This document shows, in pieces, positions 1-6,546 of a DNA stretch of 12,828 nt. The notes beneath the pieces were generated by a model that was given only the letters and a program-made list of their open reading frames with translations, had not been told where the DNA came from and made no database searches. Position numbers and translations under genes: made by a program. Each line of letters begins with the position of its first letter. Within the stretch, counting starts at the first letter, position 1. The stretch is from Acidocella sp. (GTDB lineage: Bacteria; Pseudomonadota; Alphaproteobacteria; Acetobacterales; Acetobacteraceae), in assembly GCA_029077775.1 (NCBI GenBank), contig JAQNCU010000042.1:1-12828 (forward strand), written 5' to 3'.

Positions 1-272
1 ATGGCCGGTTCAATATAGATATCGTCGATAAACCCGTCAGTGCCGCCATGCTCCGGGCTATACCCCAATGACAGCACGAAAAACCCGACGAGGATGCCAT
101 GTTCCACCAACCAAAAGGCCGGGGCGAGGGCGACGCCACCTGCGACCTCATGGATCGCGGCCTCACCCGCCTCGGTCAGGGCGTGACCATCCTCGATATG
201 GAAGGCGCGCGCCATCGCCAGGAACAGATCGGCCTCATGGGGTTGGATTTTGCGCGCGGTAAGGCCGGTCAT
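1..272 (-). CDS. GNAT-family N-acetyltransferase, 3'-truncated by window edge
   Basis: This reading frame is open from an ATG at 270-272 to the left edge of the window, so only the first 90 residues are visible. The translation runs MTGLTARKIQPHEADLFLAM and onward through an FWLVEHGILVGFFVLSL strand pair to GFIDDIYIEPA. This is the usual N-terminal half of a GNAT fold: an opening strand, helix, and central strands leading to the D-x-Y-V-x-P-like segment just before the acetyl-CoA loop. The acetyl-CoA-binding Q/R-x-x-G-x-G/A motif would lie outside the window. Its ATG overlaps the TGA of the S49 peptidase gene (ATGA), so the two are probably translationally coupled; no convincing Shine-Dalgarno sequence is seen upstream. 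GNAT enzymes transfer an acyl group from acyl-CoA to an amine. The substrate cannot be told from this fragment. Confidence 0.85.
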   Translation of the reverse strand, partial: MTGLTARKIQPHEADLFLAMARAFHIEDGHALTEAGEAAIHEVAGGVALAPAFWLVEHGILVGFFVLSLGYSPEHGGTDGFIDDIYIEPA

Positions 273-1060
273 CGCAGGGACGGGGTGATCGCGCGTTCCT
301 CGGCGATGTCCAGCGTGGCCTGGACCGCGCTGCGGGTGATGAAGCGCAGCAGCCCGCGCGGCGGTTTGGCACGGATATACAGCGGCTTGGCCTTGGCCCC
401 GCCGAGTTCCTTTACCAGCAGATCGACATCGCCCAGCCCGTCGATCAGCCCCAGACTGAGCGCCTTCTGGCCGCTCATGTAGCCGCCGTCGAAGATCAGC
501 GCCTCATCGGCGGTGAGCCGGTCGCCGCGCTGGTCGCGCACCCAGGATTTGAACATTTCATGCGCCTCATCCAGCAAAGCATGGGTGAATTCGGCATCCT
601 GGGGGCGCAGTGGCGAGAACATCTCCATCCGCGCCTTGTTCTCACCGGCGGTGAAAAGCCGCCGCTCGATCTCATAGCGGGCGATGAATTTATCGAGCCC
701 GAAACCGCCCGTTATGACGCCGATGGAGCCGACGATGGAGAGCCTGTTGGCATAAATTTTGGCACCCGCGCAGGCCAGCCAATAACCGCCCGAGGCGCCG
801 ACATCGCCGATGACCGAGGTGACCGCGACCTCGTGTTCCGCAGCGCGGCGCAGAATGAACTGCCCGATCAGGTCCGATTGCGCGGCTGAGCCGCCGGGGC
901 TCTCGATCGCCAGGATCAGATGCCCGGATTTTTTGGCCTGCGCGAAGGCCCGCTCAATCGGGGTGGCGTAAGCCTCCAGGCTGATCGCACCGGGGCGGGA
1001 GGCGATAATGCCGCGCAGCACGAGAACGGGGATTTTTGTTTTGGACCAAGGGAGTTTCAT
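269..1060 (-). CDS. S49-family serine peptidase (SppA/SohB-like), short cytoplasmic form
   Basis: A 263-residue protein of peptidase family S49 (signal peptide peptidase SppA, SohB and relatives), which use a Ser-Lys dyad. The first conserved block is LILAIESPGGSAAQSDLI (about residues 48-65). The nucleophile is Ser90 in GDVGASGGYWLA (85-96), followed by ANRLSIVGSIGV (104-115). Lys142 in GENKARMEMF fits the general base; its distance of 52 residues from Ser90 matches the spacing I recall for Bacillus SppA. There is no N-terminal membrane segment or signal peptide, unlike classic SppA, so it is likely cytoplasmic or peripheral. It lies 41 bases downstream of cfa on the same strand and overlaps the next GNAT gene by 4 bases. 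The start ATG has no clear Shine-Dalgarno sequence. S49 family membership is firm; its substrate is unknown. Confidence 0.9.
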   Translation of the reverse strand: MKLPWSKTKIPVLVLRGIIASRPGAISLEAYATPIERAFAQAKKSGHLILAIESPGGSAAQSDLIGQFILRRAAEHEVAVTSVIGDVGASGGYWLACAGAKIYANRLSIVGSIGVITGGFGLDKFIARYEIERRLFTAGENKARMEMFSPLRPQDAEFTHALLDEAHEMFKSWVRDQRGDRLTADEALIFDGGYMSGQKALSLGLIDGLGDVDLLVKELGGAKAKPLYIRAKPPRGLLRFITRSAVQATLDIAEERAITPSLR

Positions 1061-1078
1061 GCCGCGACATTAAGCAGA

Positions 1079-1097
1079 GTTGGCCGGCAAGGCCAAC
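1079..1097 (-). terminator. Hairpin after cfa (possible weak terminator or attenuator)
   Basis: A perfect 7-bp inverted repeat, GTTGGCC-(5 nt)-GGCCAAC, begins 4 bases after the cfa stop codon on the minus strand. It is followed by TCTGCTTA rather than a clean T-run. It could partly terminate or stabilise the cfa transcript before the S49 peptidase gene. Without a U-tract its role as an intrinsic terminator is uncertain. Confidence 0.35.
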
Positions 1098-1101
1098 GGG
1101 A

Positions 1102-2358
1102 TCAATCAGCCGCGGCGGCGAAGCGGTGGGTGCGCTCGCCCTCGAACATATAATCGCGCGTCAGCGGCAGGGTCTCCTGGGTACGGAGCATCTGGATCTG
1201 GAAGTTCATATGATCCGAGAGCCGGAAGGATAATTCCGAGCCCGAGAGGTAGAATTCAAACATTCGGCAGAAGCGTTCATCGTACAGCGCCTTGACGGCG
1301 TTGCGGCTGGCGGCGAAGCGGGCCCGCCAATGCGCGATGGTGCGCGCGTAATGCAGGCGCAGAATTTCAAGATCGGTGGTCAGCAGACCGGATTTTTCGA
1401 GCGGGCCGAGAACCTCGGACAAAGCCGGAGAATACCCGCCGGGGAAGATATATCTAGCGATCCACGGGTTGGTGGCGGCGGGGCCGTTGAAGCGGCCGAT
1501 AGCGTGCAGCACGGCGATGCCATCGGGCTTCAGGCAGCGTTTTATGGTGGCAAAAAACGCTTTGTAATTGGGCACCCCGACATGCTCGAACATGCCAACC
1601 GAGACGATCCGGTCGAATTCCTGGGTGATGTTGCGATAATCCATCAAGGCGAAGGTCACGCGGTCGGACAAACCTGCTGCCTCAGCGCGGCTGCGCGCGA
1701 CGGCGAGTTGTTCCTCGGATAATGTAATGCCCAGAACCCGCGCGCCGTAATCACGCGCCAAAGTGATGGCAAGCCCGCCCCAGCCGCAGCCGATATCAAG
1801 CAGTTCGAGCCCTGGGCTGTCGAGTTTCAGCTTGGCCGCGATGTGGTGCTTTTTGGCGGCCTGGGCGTCTTCCAGGCTCTCATCCCCGCGCTGGAAATAG
1901 GCACAGGAATATTGCCGGTCACGGTCGAGGAACAGGGCATAGAGCGCGCCGTTCAAATCGTAATGATGCGCGACGTTGCGCCGCGCGCGCAGGGCGTTAT
2001 TGGCCTGGAGCAGGGGGCGCAGCCAGCGCCTGAGCCGTGCGTTCCAGGCAAGTACCGGCACGTGATGCCCACGAACATTGTCCATCAGCAGAACCAGAAC
2101 TTCGTGGATCGTGGCCCCCACAGGCGTGAGCCCGCCATCCATATAGGCCTCGCCGATCGCCAGCCCAGGGTTGATAACGAGACGGCGCAGAGTTGCGGTA
2201 TCACGCAGCCTGACGCCGATTGGTTTGCCGTTGCCATCGCCATAGGCGGTTGCGGTGTCATCAGGCCAGGTAACCGAAAAATTTCCATGCCGGATAGCGC
2301 CGGTGAGGATGCGGTGCATCAGATTTTTGAAGAGCCACGCCAATTTTCTCTCCATCAT
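1102..2358 (-). CDS. cfa: Cyclopropane-fatty-acyl-phospholipid synthase
   Basis: A 418-residue SAM-dependent methyltransferase that adds a methylene group across cis double bonds of phospholipid acyl chains at the inner membrane, a change linked to acid and stationary-phase tolerance. The N-terminal region (about 1-125) matches the lipid-binding part of the family. HHYDLNGALYALFLD (131-145) and QYSCAYF (149-155) are family hallmarks. The SAM-binding motif is LLDIGCGWGGLA (186-197), followed by VSVGMFEHVG (252-261) and VLHAIG (283-288). By comparison with E. coli Cfa, Cys152, Glu258, His285 and probably Tyr337 are the bicarbonate/active-site residues, all present. Length is slightly above the E. 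coli enzyme. Two adjacent ATG codons (2358 and 2355) are possible starts; the first is used here. It sits between the rplI hairpin and the S49 peptidase gene, all on one strand. Confidence 0.96.
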   Translation of the reverse strand: MMERKLAWLFKNLMHRILTGAIRHGNFSVTWPDDTATAYGDGNGKPIGVRLRDTATLRRLVINPGLAIGEAYMDGGLTPVGATIHEVLVLLMDNVRGHHVPVLAWNARLRRWLRPLLQANNALRARRNVAHHYDLNGALYALFLDRDRQYSCAYFQRGDESLEDAQAAKKHHIAAKLKLDSPGLELLDIGCGWGGLAITLARDYGARVLGITLSEEQLAVARSRAEAAGLSDRVTFALMDYRNITQEFDRIVSVGMFEHVGVPNYKAFFATIKRCLKPDGIAVLHAIGRFNGPAATNPWIARYIFPGGYSPALSEVLGPLEKSGLLTTDLEILRLHYARTIAHWRARFAASRNAVKALYDERFCRMFEFYLSGSELSFRLSDHMNFQIQMLRTQETLPLTRDYMFEGERTHRFAAAAD

Positions 2359-2519
2359 CGTCTTAACCTAGCCTGAACATATTACCACAAGGCCAAATGC
2401 CCGAAGTGGTTAATTATGAACAATGTTGGCCGGAAAAAAGAGGCGGCGGCGGGAAAGCGCTGACTGGTATGCGGAAATCAAGACCCGGCGCGCGGCTACC
2501 CAAGCGCCGGGGTTGATTT
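2359..2519. other. Intergenic stretch between rplI and cfa
   Basis: This 161-base spacer holds the hairpin at 2484-2511 just after rplI and an AT-richer segment before cfa. On the minus strand a TAATAT hexamer lies about 25 bases before the cfa start and could be a -10 element, but no good -35 hexamer is seen at the right distance. No open frame with a credible ribosome binding site was found. Confidence 0.4.
2484..2511 (-). terminator. GC-rich hairpin after rplI, probable terminator
   Basis: A perfect 8-bp inverted repeat, CCCGGCGC-(12 nt)-GCGCCGGG, starts 8 bases after the rplI stop on the minus strand and is followed by TCTTGATTT. The stem is strong but the T-run is poor. Its place at the end of the ribosomal-protein operon supports a role in ending or stabilising that transcript and separating it from cfa. 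Confidence 0.5.
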
Positions 2520-3080
2520 TCAGGCCGGTTCGGTGGTCTCTTCTTCGCCAAATAGCGGGCCAAGTTCGGGCTTCTCGTCGGGTTCGGCGGCAATGGTCTC
2601 GCCACGCATCTGCTTTTCGGCTTCTTCCGGGCTGCGGGCGACATTCACCTTGACGTCGATGATGACCTCCGGGTGCAGGGCGACCCGCACCGAGGAGATG
2701 CCGAGTGACTTGATCGGCGTATCGAGCAGCACCTGCGCGCGTTCAATGCCAAGACCGGCGGCGGTGCAGCCTTCGGAGATGTCGCGGCTGGAGACCGAAC
2801 CATACAGCGCCCTGGCGTCCGATGCCTGGCGGATGAGCACGATCGACAGACCGGCCACACGCTCGGCCACACGCTCGGCCTCGTCCCGGCGTTTGATGTT
2901 CTGCGCTTCAAGCTGCACGCGCTCACGCTCAAAGCGTTCGCGGTTTGCCTTGGTGGCGCGCACGGCTTTGGCCTGCGGCAGCAGGAAATTACGGGCGTAA
3001 CCGGGTTTGACCTTCACGACCTCGCCCATCTGGCCGAGTTTCTCGACGCGCTGGAGCAGGATGAGTTCTACATTTGCCAT
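2520..3080 (-). CDS. rplI: 50S ribosomal protein L9
   Basis: A 186-residue L9, which binds domain V of 23S rRNA near the L1 stalk and reaches toward the neighbouring ribosome, helping to hold reading frame. The N-terminal domain carries ELILLQRVEKLGQMGEVVKV (5-24) and the signature GYARNFLLPQAKAVRAT (27-43). A long charged connecting helix follows (about 44-77), then the C-terminal domain with ALYGSVSSRDI (91-101) and LHPEVIIDVKVNV. A tail of about 35 acidic residues (RSPEEAEKQM to the end) goes beyond the roughly 150-residue E. coli protein. The start ATG is preceded by AAGGGGG at 9 bases. It follows rpsR by 14 bases and closes the rpsF-rpsR-rplI operon. Confidence 0.98.
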   Translation of the reverse strand: MANVELILLQRVEKLGQMGEVVKVKPGYARNFLLPQAKAVRATKANRERFERERVQLEAQNIKRRDEAERVAERVAGLSIVLIRQASDARALYGSVSSRDISEGCTAAGLGIERAQVLLDTPIKSLGISSVRVALHPEVIIDVKVNVARSPEEAEKQMRGETIAAEPDEKPELGPLFGEEETTEPA

Positions 3081-3094
3081 GGTGACGCGCCCCC

Positions 3095-3367
3095 TTAAAT
3101 CAGCACGTAAGGCAGCAGTGCCAAAAAGCGGGCGCGCTTGATGGCTTTCGCCAGTTCACGCTGCTTTTTGCCGGAGACCGCTGTGATGCGCGATGGCACG
3201 ATCTTGCCGCGCTCAGACAAAAACCGTGAGAGCAACCGCACGTCCTTATAGTCGATCACCGGCGCGCCGGGGCCCGAGAACGGGCAGGATTTTTTGCGGC
3301 GGAAAAATGGGCGGCGCGCACCCACGCCGGGGCGACGGGCAGCGCCGGTATCAATGGCTTCGGACAT
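3095..3367 (-). CDS. rpsR: 30S ribosomal protein S18
   Basis: A 90-residue S18, which pairs with S6 on the platform of the 30S subunit. The conserved core is FRRKKSCPFSG (22-32), then VIDYKDVRLLSRFLSERGKI (37-56) and PSRITAVSGKKQRELAKAIKRARFLALLPY, the whole-family signature. A basic N-terminal leader of about 20 residues precedes the core. The start is firm: a full AGGAGG (3375-3380) lies 7 bases before the ATG, inside the end of rpsF, and the rpsF TGA overlaps the ATG by one base (TGATG). S6 and S18 are thus made in coupled fashion. Confidence 0.98.
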   Translation of the reverse strand: MSEAIDTGAARRPGVGARRPFFRRKKSCPFSGPGAPVIDYKDVRLLSRFLSERGKIVPSRITAVSGKKQRELAKAIKRARFLALLPYVLI

Positions 3368-3840
3368 CAGATTTCCTCCTCGACGCCGTAATCGTCACGA
3401 TCGGCACGGAACTCATCGCGGGCGCGGAATTCCTCACGCTCATCAAAGCCGCGCTTGCGGCCCGTCTCAAAGCGTCCAGCGGGCTTGGGGCCACGGAACC
3501 CACGTTCCCGGTCGTCGGATTTGCGTGACAGGATGACCGAGGGTTCCTCGGTAATGTCTTCGACACGGACGGTCATGAATCGCAGCACGTCCTCGTTCAG
3601 GGTAAGCTGGCGTTCCATCTCCTGCACGGCGGGCGGTGGTGCGTCGAGCCCGAGTAGGATGTAATGACCCTTGCGATTTTTTTTGATGCGGTAGGCGAGC
3701 GCGCGCAAGCCCCAGTATTCGCGTTTTTTGACGGCACCGCCATCGGCTTCAAGCTGGGTGGTGGCGGCATCGGCAACGGCGTCGGCCTGGGCCTGGGTGA
3801 TCTCGCTGCGCGCGATCACCACGGTTTCATATAGCGGCAT
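3367..3840 (-). CDS. rpsF: 30S ribosomal protein S6 with charged C-terminal tail
   Basis: A 157-residue S6, partner of S18 on the 30S platform. The conserved fold covers MPLYETVVIARSEIT, then KKREYWGLRALAYRIKKNRKGHYILLGLDAP and VLRFMTVRVE (about residues 1-97). The rest is a long low-complexity tail rich in Arg, Asp, Glu and Phe, including EREEFRARDEFRADRDDYG, ending in acidic residues; such tails occur in alphaproteobacterial S6. A GTG two codons upstream (3846) is open, but AAGGGAG lies 6 bases before the ATG at 3840, so the ATG is preferred. It is the first gene of the rpsF-rpsR-rplI operon, with a promoter candidate and structured leader upstream. Confidence 0.97.
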   Translation of the reverse strand: MPLYETVVIARSEITQAQADAVADAATTQLEADGGAVKKREYWGLRALAYRIKKNRKGHYILLGLDAPPPAVQEMERQLTLNEDVLRFMTVRVEDITEEPSVILSRKSDDRERGFRGPKPAGRFETGRKRGFDEREEFRARDEFRADRDDYGVEEEI

Positions 3841-3908
3841 GTGCACTCCCTTCGGCTGGTTTCAGCTCCGGCCCTGGTCTGGGCCCCCCAAAAGCGGGGT
3901 GAGCATTA

Positions 3909-3934
3909 GCCGGGCACGATGCCACGCACCCGGC
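3909..3934 (-). promoter_or_regulatory. rpsF 5'-leader hairpin, candidate S6:S18 autoregulatory site
   Basis: On the minus strand the leader contains GCCGGGTGCG-(6 nt)-CGTGCCCGGC, a 10-bp stem with two G-U pairs, starting a few bases after the predicted transcription start. Smaller stems follow toward the rpsF start (CCCC/GGGG and GGCCC/GGGCC around 3866-3898). In many bacteria the S6:S18 complex represses its own operon by binding an rpsF leader structure. Whether this leader carries that motif was not established; position and structure only make it a candidate. Confidence 0.35.
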
Positions 3935-3945
3935 AGGGGAGGCGG

Positions 3946-3975
3946 CGTATAGCCATGCGCGAGTGAAATTGGCAA
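3946..3975 (-). promoter_or_regulatory. Candidate sigma-70 promoter of the rpsF operon
   Basis: On the minus strand TTGCCA (3970-3975) is separated by 18 bases from TATACG (3946-3951). Transcription would begin near 3939, about 100 bases before the rpsF ATG, just ahead of the leader hairpin. The elements lie immediately past the stop of the upstream synthetase-like gene, so read-through from that gene is also possible. Confidence 0.45.
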
Positions 3976-3999
3976 GGGGTGCATGAATATCGGCACGGG

Positions 4000-6546
4000 T
4001 CAGGGGGTGAGCCTGGCTTCCACCACGTCGCTCTCACCGGGCATACGCTCGATGGCAAACCCCAGCCGCCGGATAAAGGCCAGCATGGGCGCGTTATCAG
4101 CGAGGATCGTGCCCGTGATCTCCTGCACCCCCTGGGCTTTGCCCCAGGCGATGACCGCGCGCATCAAAGCGGTGGCAAGGCCGAGCCCCTTGGCCGCGGG
4201 CTCGACCGCGACCGCGAATTCGGCCGACAGGCCATCTGTGTCGTTACGCACCAGCCGGGCGGCACCCGCGGTCTCGGCGGTGGTGTCCCAGACCGCGATG
4301 ATCGCCATCTCGCGGGCATAGTCGATATCGGTCATGCGGGTGATCTGCTCGGTGGGCAGTGCGCGTATGGCGGAGAAAAAGCGATAGCGCATGTCATCCT
4401 GCGTGAAGCGGGCGAACATCGCGGCATGGGCGTCGGCGTCCTCCGGGCGGATGGGGCGCAGGGTGAAATGATGGCCGCGCGCGCTGTGATGACTGACCAT
4501 GCCGCTTGGATAGGGGGAGATGATCAGCGGTGGGCGGGTGGCACCGGGGGCGCGGAGCGTGATGCGCGCGCTGGCCGCCACCACGCCCGCCGGGTGGGCA
4601 AAAACCGGGTCGAGGTCGAGCAGCAGAATGTCGGGCGTGTCGATGACCAACTGGCTGACCCGCACCAGCGTGGCGGCGATGGCGTCGAAATCCGCCGCTG
4701 GCATCCCGCGATGCGCGTTGAGCGCCGGGGCGATGGCGGCGCGGCGGATGAGGGCCTGGGCCAAAGCGAGGTTGAGCGGCGGCAGGTCAGCCGCCAGCCC
4801 GGCCCATTCATCGGGCTCCCCGCCGCCCGCGCCAAAGCCGATGGTGGGGCCGAGCGTGGCGTTATCGGCCACGCGGATGCGCAACGCCACGCCGCGCGGG
4901 GCCTGGCGCTGGACCAGGAAGCCCGGTGCGCCGGTTTTATTTCTGACACCCGCCGCCCGCGCGCGCCGCGCGATATTCGCGCAGGCGGCCCTCACCGCGC
5001 CTGGGCTGTTCAGGTCGAGCACCACCGAGCCCGGCAGGCGGCTGGTTGGCATGTCCGGGTGCGAGAGCTTGACCACCACCGGAAACCCCAGCGCCGCCGC
5101 CGCCTCACAGGCCTGTAGCGGGGTGGCGGCATAGCGGCTCTCAAGCACCGGGATGTCATAGGCCTGGATGATCGCCAGCGCCTCATCCTGCACCAGATTA
5201 TGCCGCAAGGCGGCGCGCGCGGCGGCGATGCGGGCGGTGACTAAGCCGGTATCCGGGGCGACCTGCAGCACCGTTGTGGCCGGCAGTTCGCGCGCCGCCG
5301 CGCGGTTGCGCCGGTTGGCGAGCAGATGCCGGAAGCCGATAATGGCGCTCTCGGGCGTGTCGAAACAGGCGAGCCCAGCGGCTGCCAGCCTGTGCCTGTG
5401 CGCCAGCCCCCGTGATTCACCCATCGCCGCGATGAGCAGCGGCACATGGACGGCCCGCGCGCAGGCCACCAGCGCCTCGATCACCGTATCGTCGTCCTCG
5501 CCCGATGGCGCGTGGACGACGAGGATGCCGCCGACCTCGGGGGCTGAGGATAGCAAAGCGGCGAGTTCGGCCAGTTGGGTGGCACCACCGCGCGCGAAAA
5601 TTGGCCCTGGTTCAGGCACGCGCCCCAGGCGAAGGCTGAGCACTTGCGCGGTCTCAGCGGATAGCTGGGTAAGCACGAGCCCGGTCTCCAGCGCGAAATC
5701 AGCCGCCAGCCGCCCCGCCGCCAGGGAATTGGCGATGATGGTGAGGCTCTCCCCGCGCGCCGGGCGCACGCGGGTCAAGGTTTCCGCCGCTGCCAGAAAT
5801 TCGCCCATGGTGCCGGTGAGCAGCACGCCCGCACGGGCGAAGCTCGCCTCCATGGCCGCGTGCGCGCCGCCCTGGGTGTCGCGCAGCCGCAGCCCCGGCA
5901 AAATGGCGATGACCGGGCGCAGCCGGGCGGCGGCGCGGGCGGCGGAGTGGAATAATTTGGGGTGACGCAGCCGGTCGATCTCGACCAGGATAGCTGCTGT
6001 GCCAGGGTCGCGGCTGAGATGGTCGAGCACCAGGCCGAAGCCGATATCGGTATTGCCGCCGATCCCGATGATATGGCTGAAGCCGACCGCGTTGGGGACC
6101 GCCCAATCTATGACAATGCGCGCGAGCGAGGGGGATTGCCCGACCAGCGCGATGCGCCCCCGGGGGGGGATAACCGTGAAATCCGATGCGTTGAGGCCAA
6201 GGCCGGGCAGCACCAGACCGTATGAATGCGGGCCCAGCACCCGGATGCCCGCGGCTTTGGCCTGCGCGCCTAAATCATACGTATCCGAAAGCACAATGGC
6301 CCCGCGCGCGCCGCGCGCCGCGTGCCGGGCGAGCGCCGCCGGGATATCGCCCGGGTCATCCGCGACCAAAGCGAGGTCGGCGTTGGCGCACGCATCCGGC
6401 TCCAAAGCCAGGGTGCCGCGATAGCCCCCTGATTGCAGGTTGGCGAGCACGCGCTGGCCGATGGCGGTGTGCGCGCCGCTCAGCGCCACCGATTCAGGGT
6501 GGAAGACCCGCGCCGGGTCGAACCGCCTTGTGGCGGGCAGGCTCAC
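4000..6546 (-). CDS. Acyl-CoA synthetase (NDP-forming)-like / GNAT fusion, Pat/YfiQ architecture
   Basis: An 848-residue protein with the domain order of Pat/YfiQ protein acetyltransferases: CoA-binding Rossmann-like domain (about 8-125), two succinyl-CoA-ligase-like domains (about 128-270 and 270-415), ATP-grasp (about 440-665) and a C-terminal GNAT domain (693-843). The GNAT part has HFTLRPIRPEDADA, the strand AEFAVAV and the acetyl-CoA loop PAAKGLGLA (782-791 region). The ligase part aligns well (GRIALVGQSPSLARIVIDWA, 130-149), but the SHTG segment that carries the phospho-histidine of true NDP-forming synthetases reads LRDTQGG (221-227), without His. The ATP-grasp loop usually written HKSDVGG reads TSRLPGS (501-507). 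Synthesis of acyl-CoA is therefore doubtful; lysine acylation with the ligase part as sensor is more likely, as in Pat. Start is a GTG overlapping the upstream TPP-enzyme stop (GTGA). Confidence 0.85.
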   Translation of the reverse strand: MSLPATRRFDPARVFHPESVALSGAHTAIGQRVLANLQSGGYRGTLALEPDACANADLALVADDPGDIPAALARHAARGARGAIVLSDTYDLGAQAKAAGIRVLGPHSYGLVLPGLGLNASDFTVIPPRGRIALVGQSPSLARIVIDWAVPNAVGFSHIIGIGGNTDIGFGLVLDHLSRDPGTAAILVEIDRLRHPKLFHSAARAAARLRPVIAILPGLRLRDTQGGAHAAMEASFARAGVLLTGTMGEFLAAAETLTRVRPARGESLTIIANSLAAGRLAADFALETGLVLTQLSAETAQVLSLRLGRVPEPGPIFARGGATQLAELAALLSSAPEVGGILVVHAPSGEDDDTVIEALVACARAVHVPLLIAAMGESRGLAHRHRLAAAGLACFDTPESAIIGFRHLLANRRNRAAARELPATTVLQVAPDTGLVTARIAAARAALRHNLVQDEALAIIQAYDIPVLESRYAATPLQACEAAAALGFPVVVKLSHPDMPTSRLPGSVVLDLNSPGAVRAACANIARRARAAGVRNKTGAPGFLVQRQAPRGVALRIRVADNATLGPTIGFGAGGGEPDEWAGLAADLPPLNLALAQALIRRAAIAPALNAHRGMPAADFDAIAATLVRVSQLVIDTPDILLLDLDPVFAHPAGVVAASARITLRAPGATRPPLIISPYPSGMVSHHSARGHHFTLRPIRPEDADAHAAMFARFTQDDMRYRFFSAIRALPTEQITRMTDIDYAREMAIIAVWDTTAETAGAARLVRNDTDGLSAEFAVAVEPAAKGLGLATALMRAVIAWGKAQGVQEITGTILADNAPMLAFIRRLGFAIERMPGESDVVEARLTP

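Noticed and set aside
2852..2880. Tandem 12-bp repeat (about 2.4 copies) inside rplI
   Set aside because: It encodes AERV-AERV in the connecting helix of L9, and by residue count from memory this helix has the same length as in E. coli L9, so it is ordinary helix sequence and not an insertion.
3841..3846. GTG start two codons upstream of the rpsF ATG
   Set aside because: AAGGGAG is well spaced for the ATG at 3840 but would sit almost on top of the GTG.
3979..5118. Long plus-strand open frame opposite the synthetase/GNAT gene
   Set aside because: Arg/Gly/His-rich composition with no recognisable domain, lying fully antisense to a well-conserved gene in GC-rich DNA; typical codon-bias shadow.
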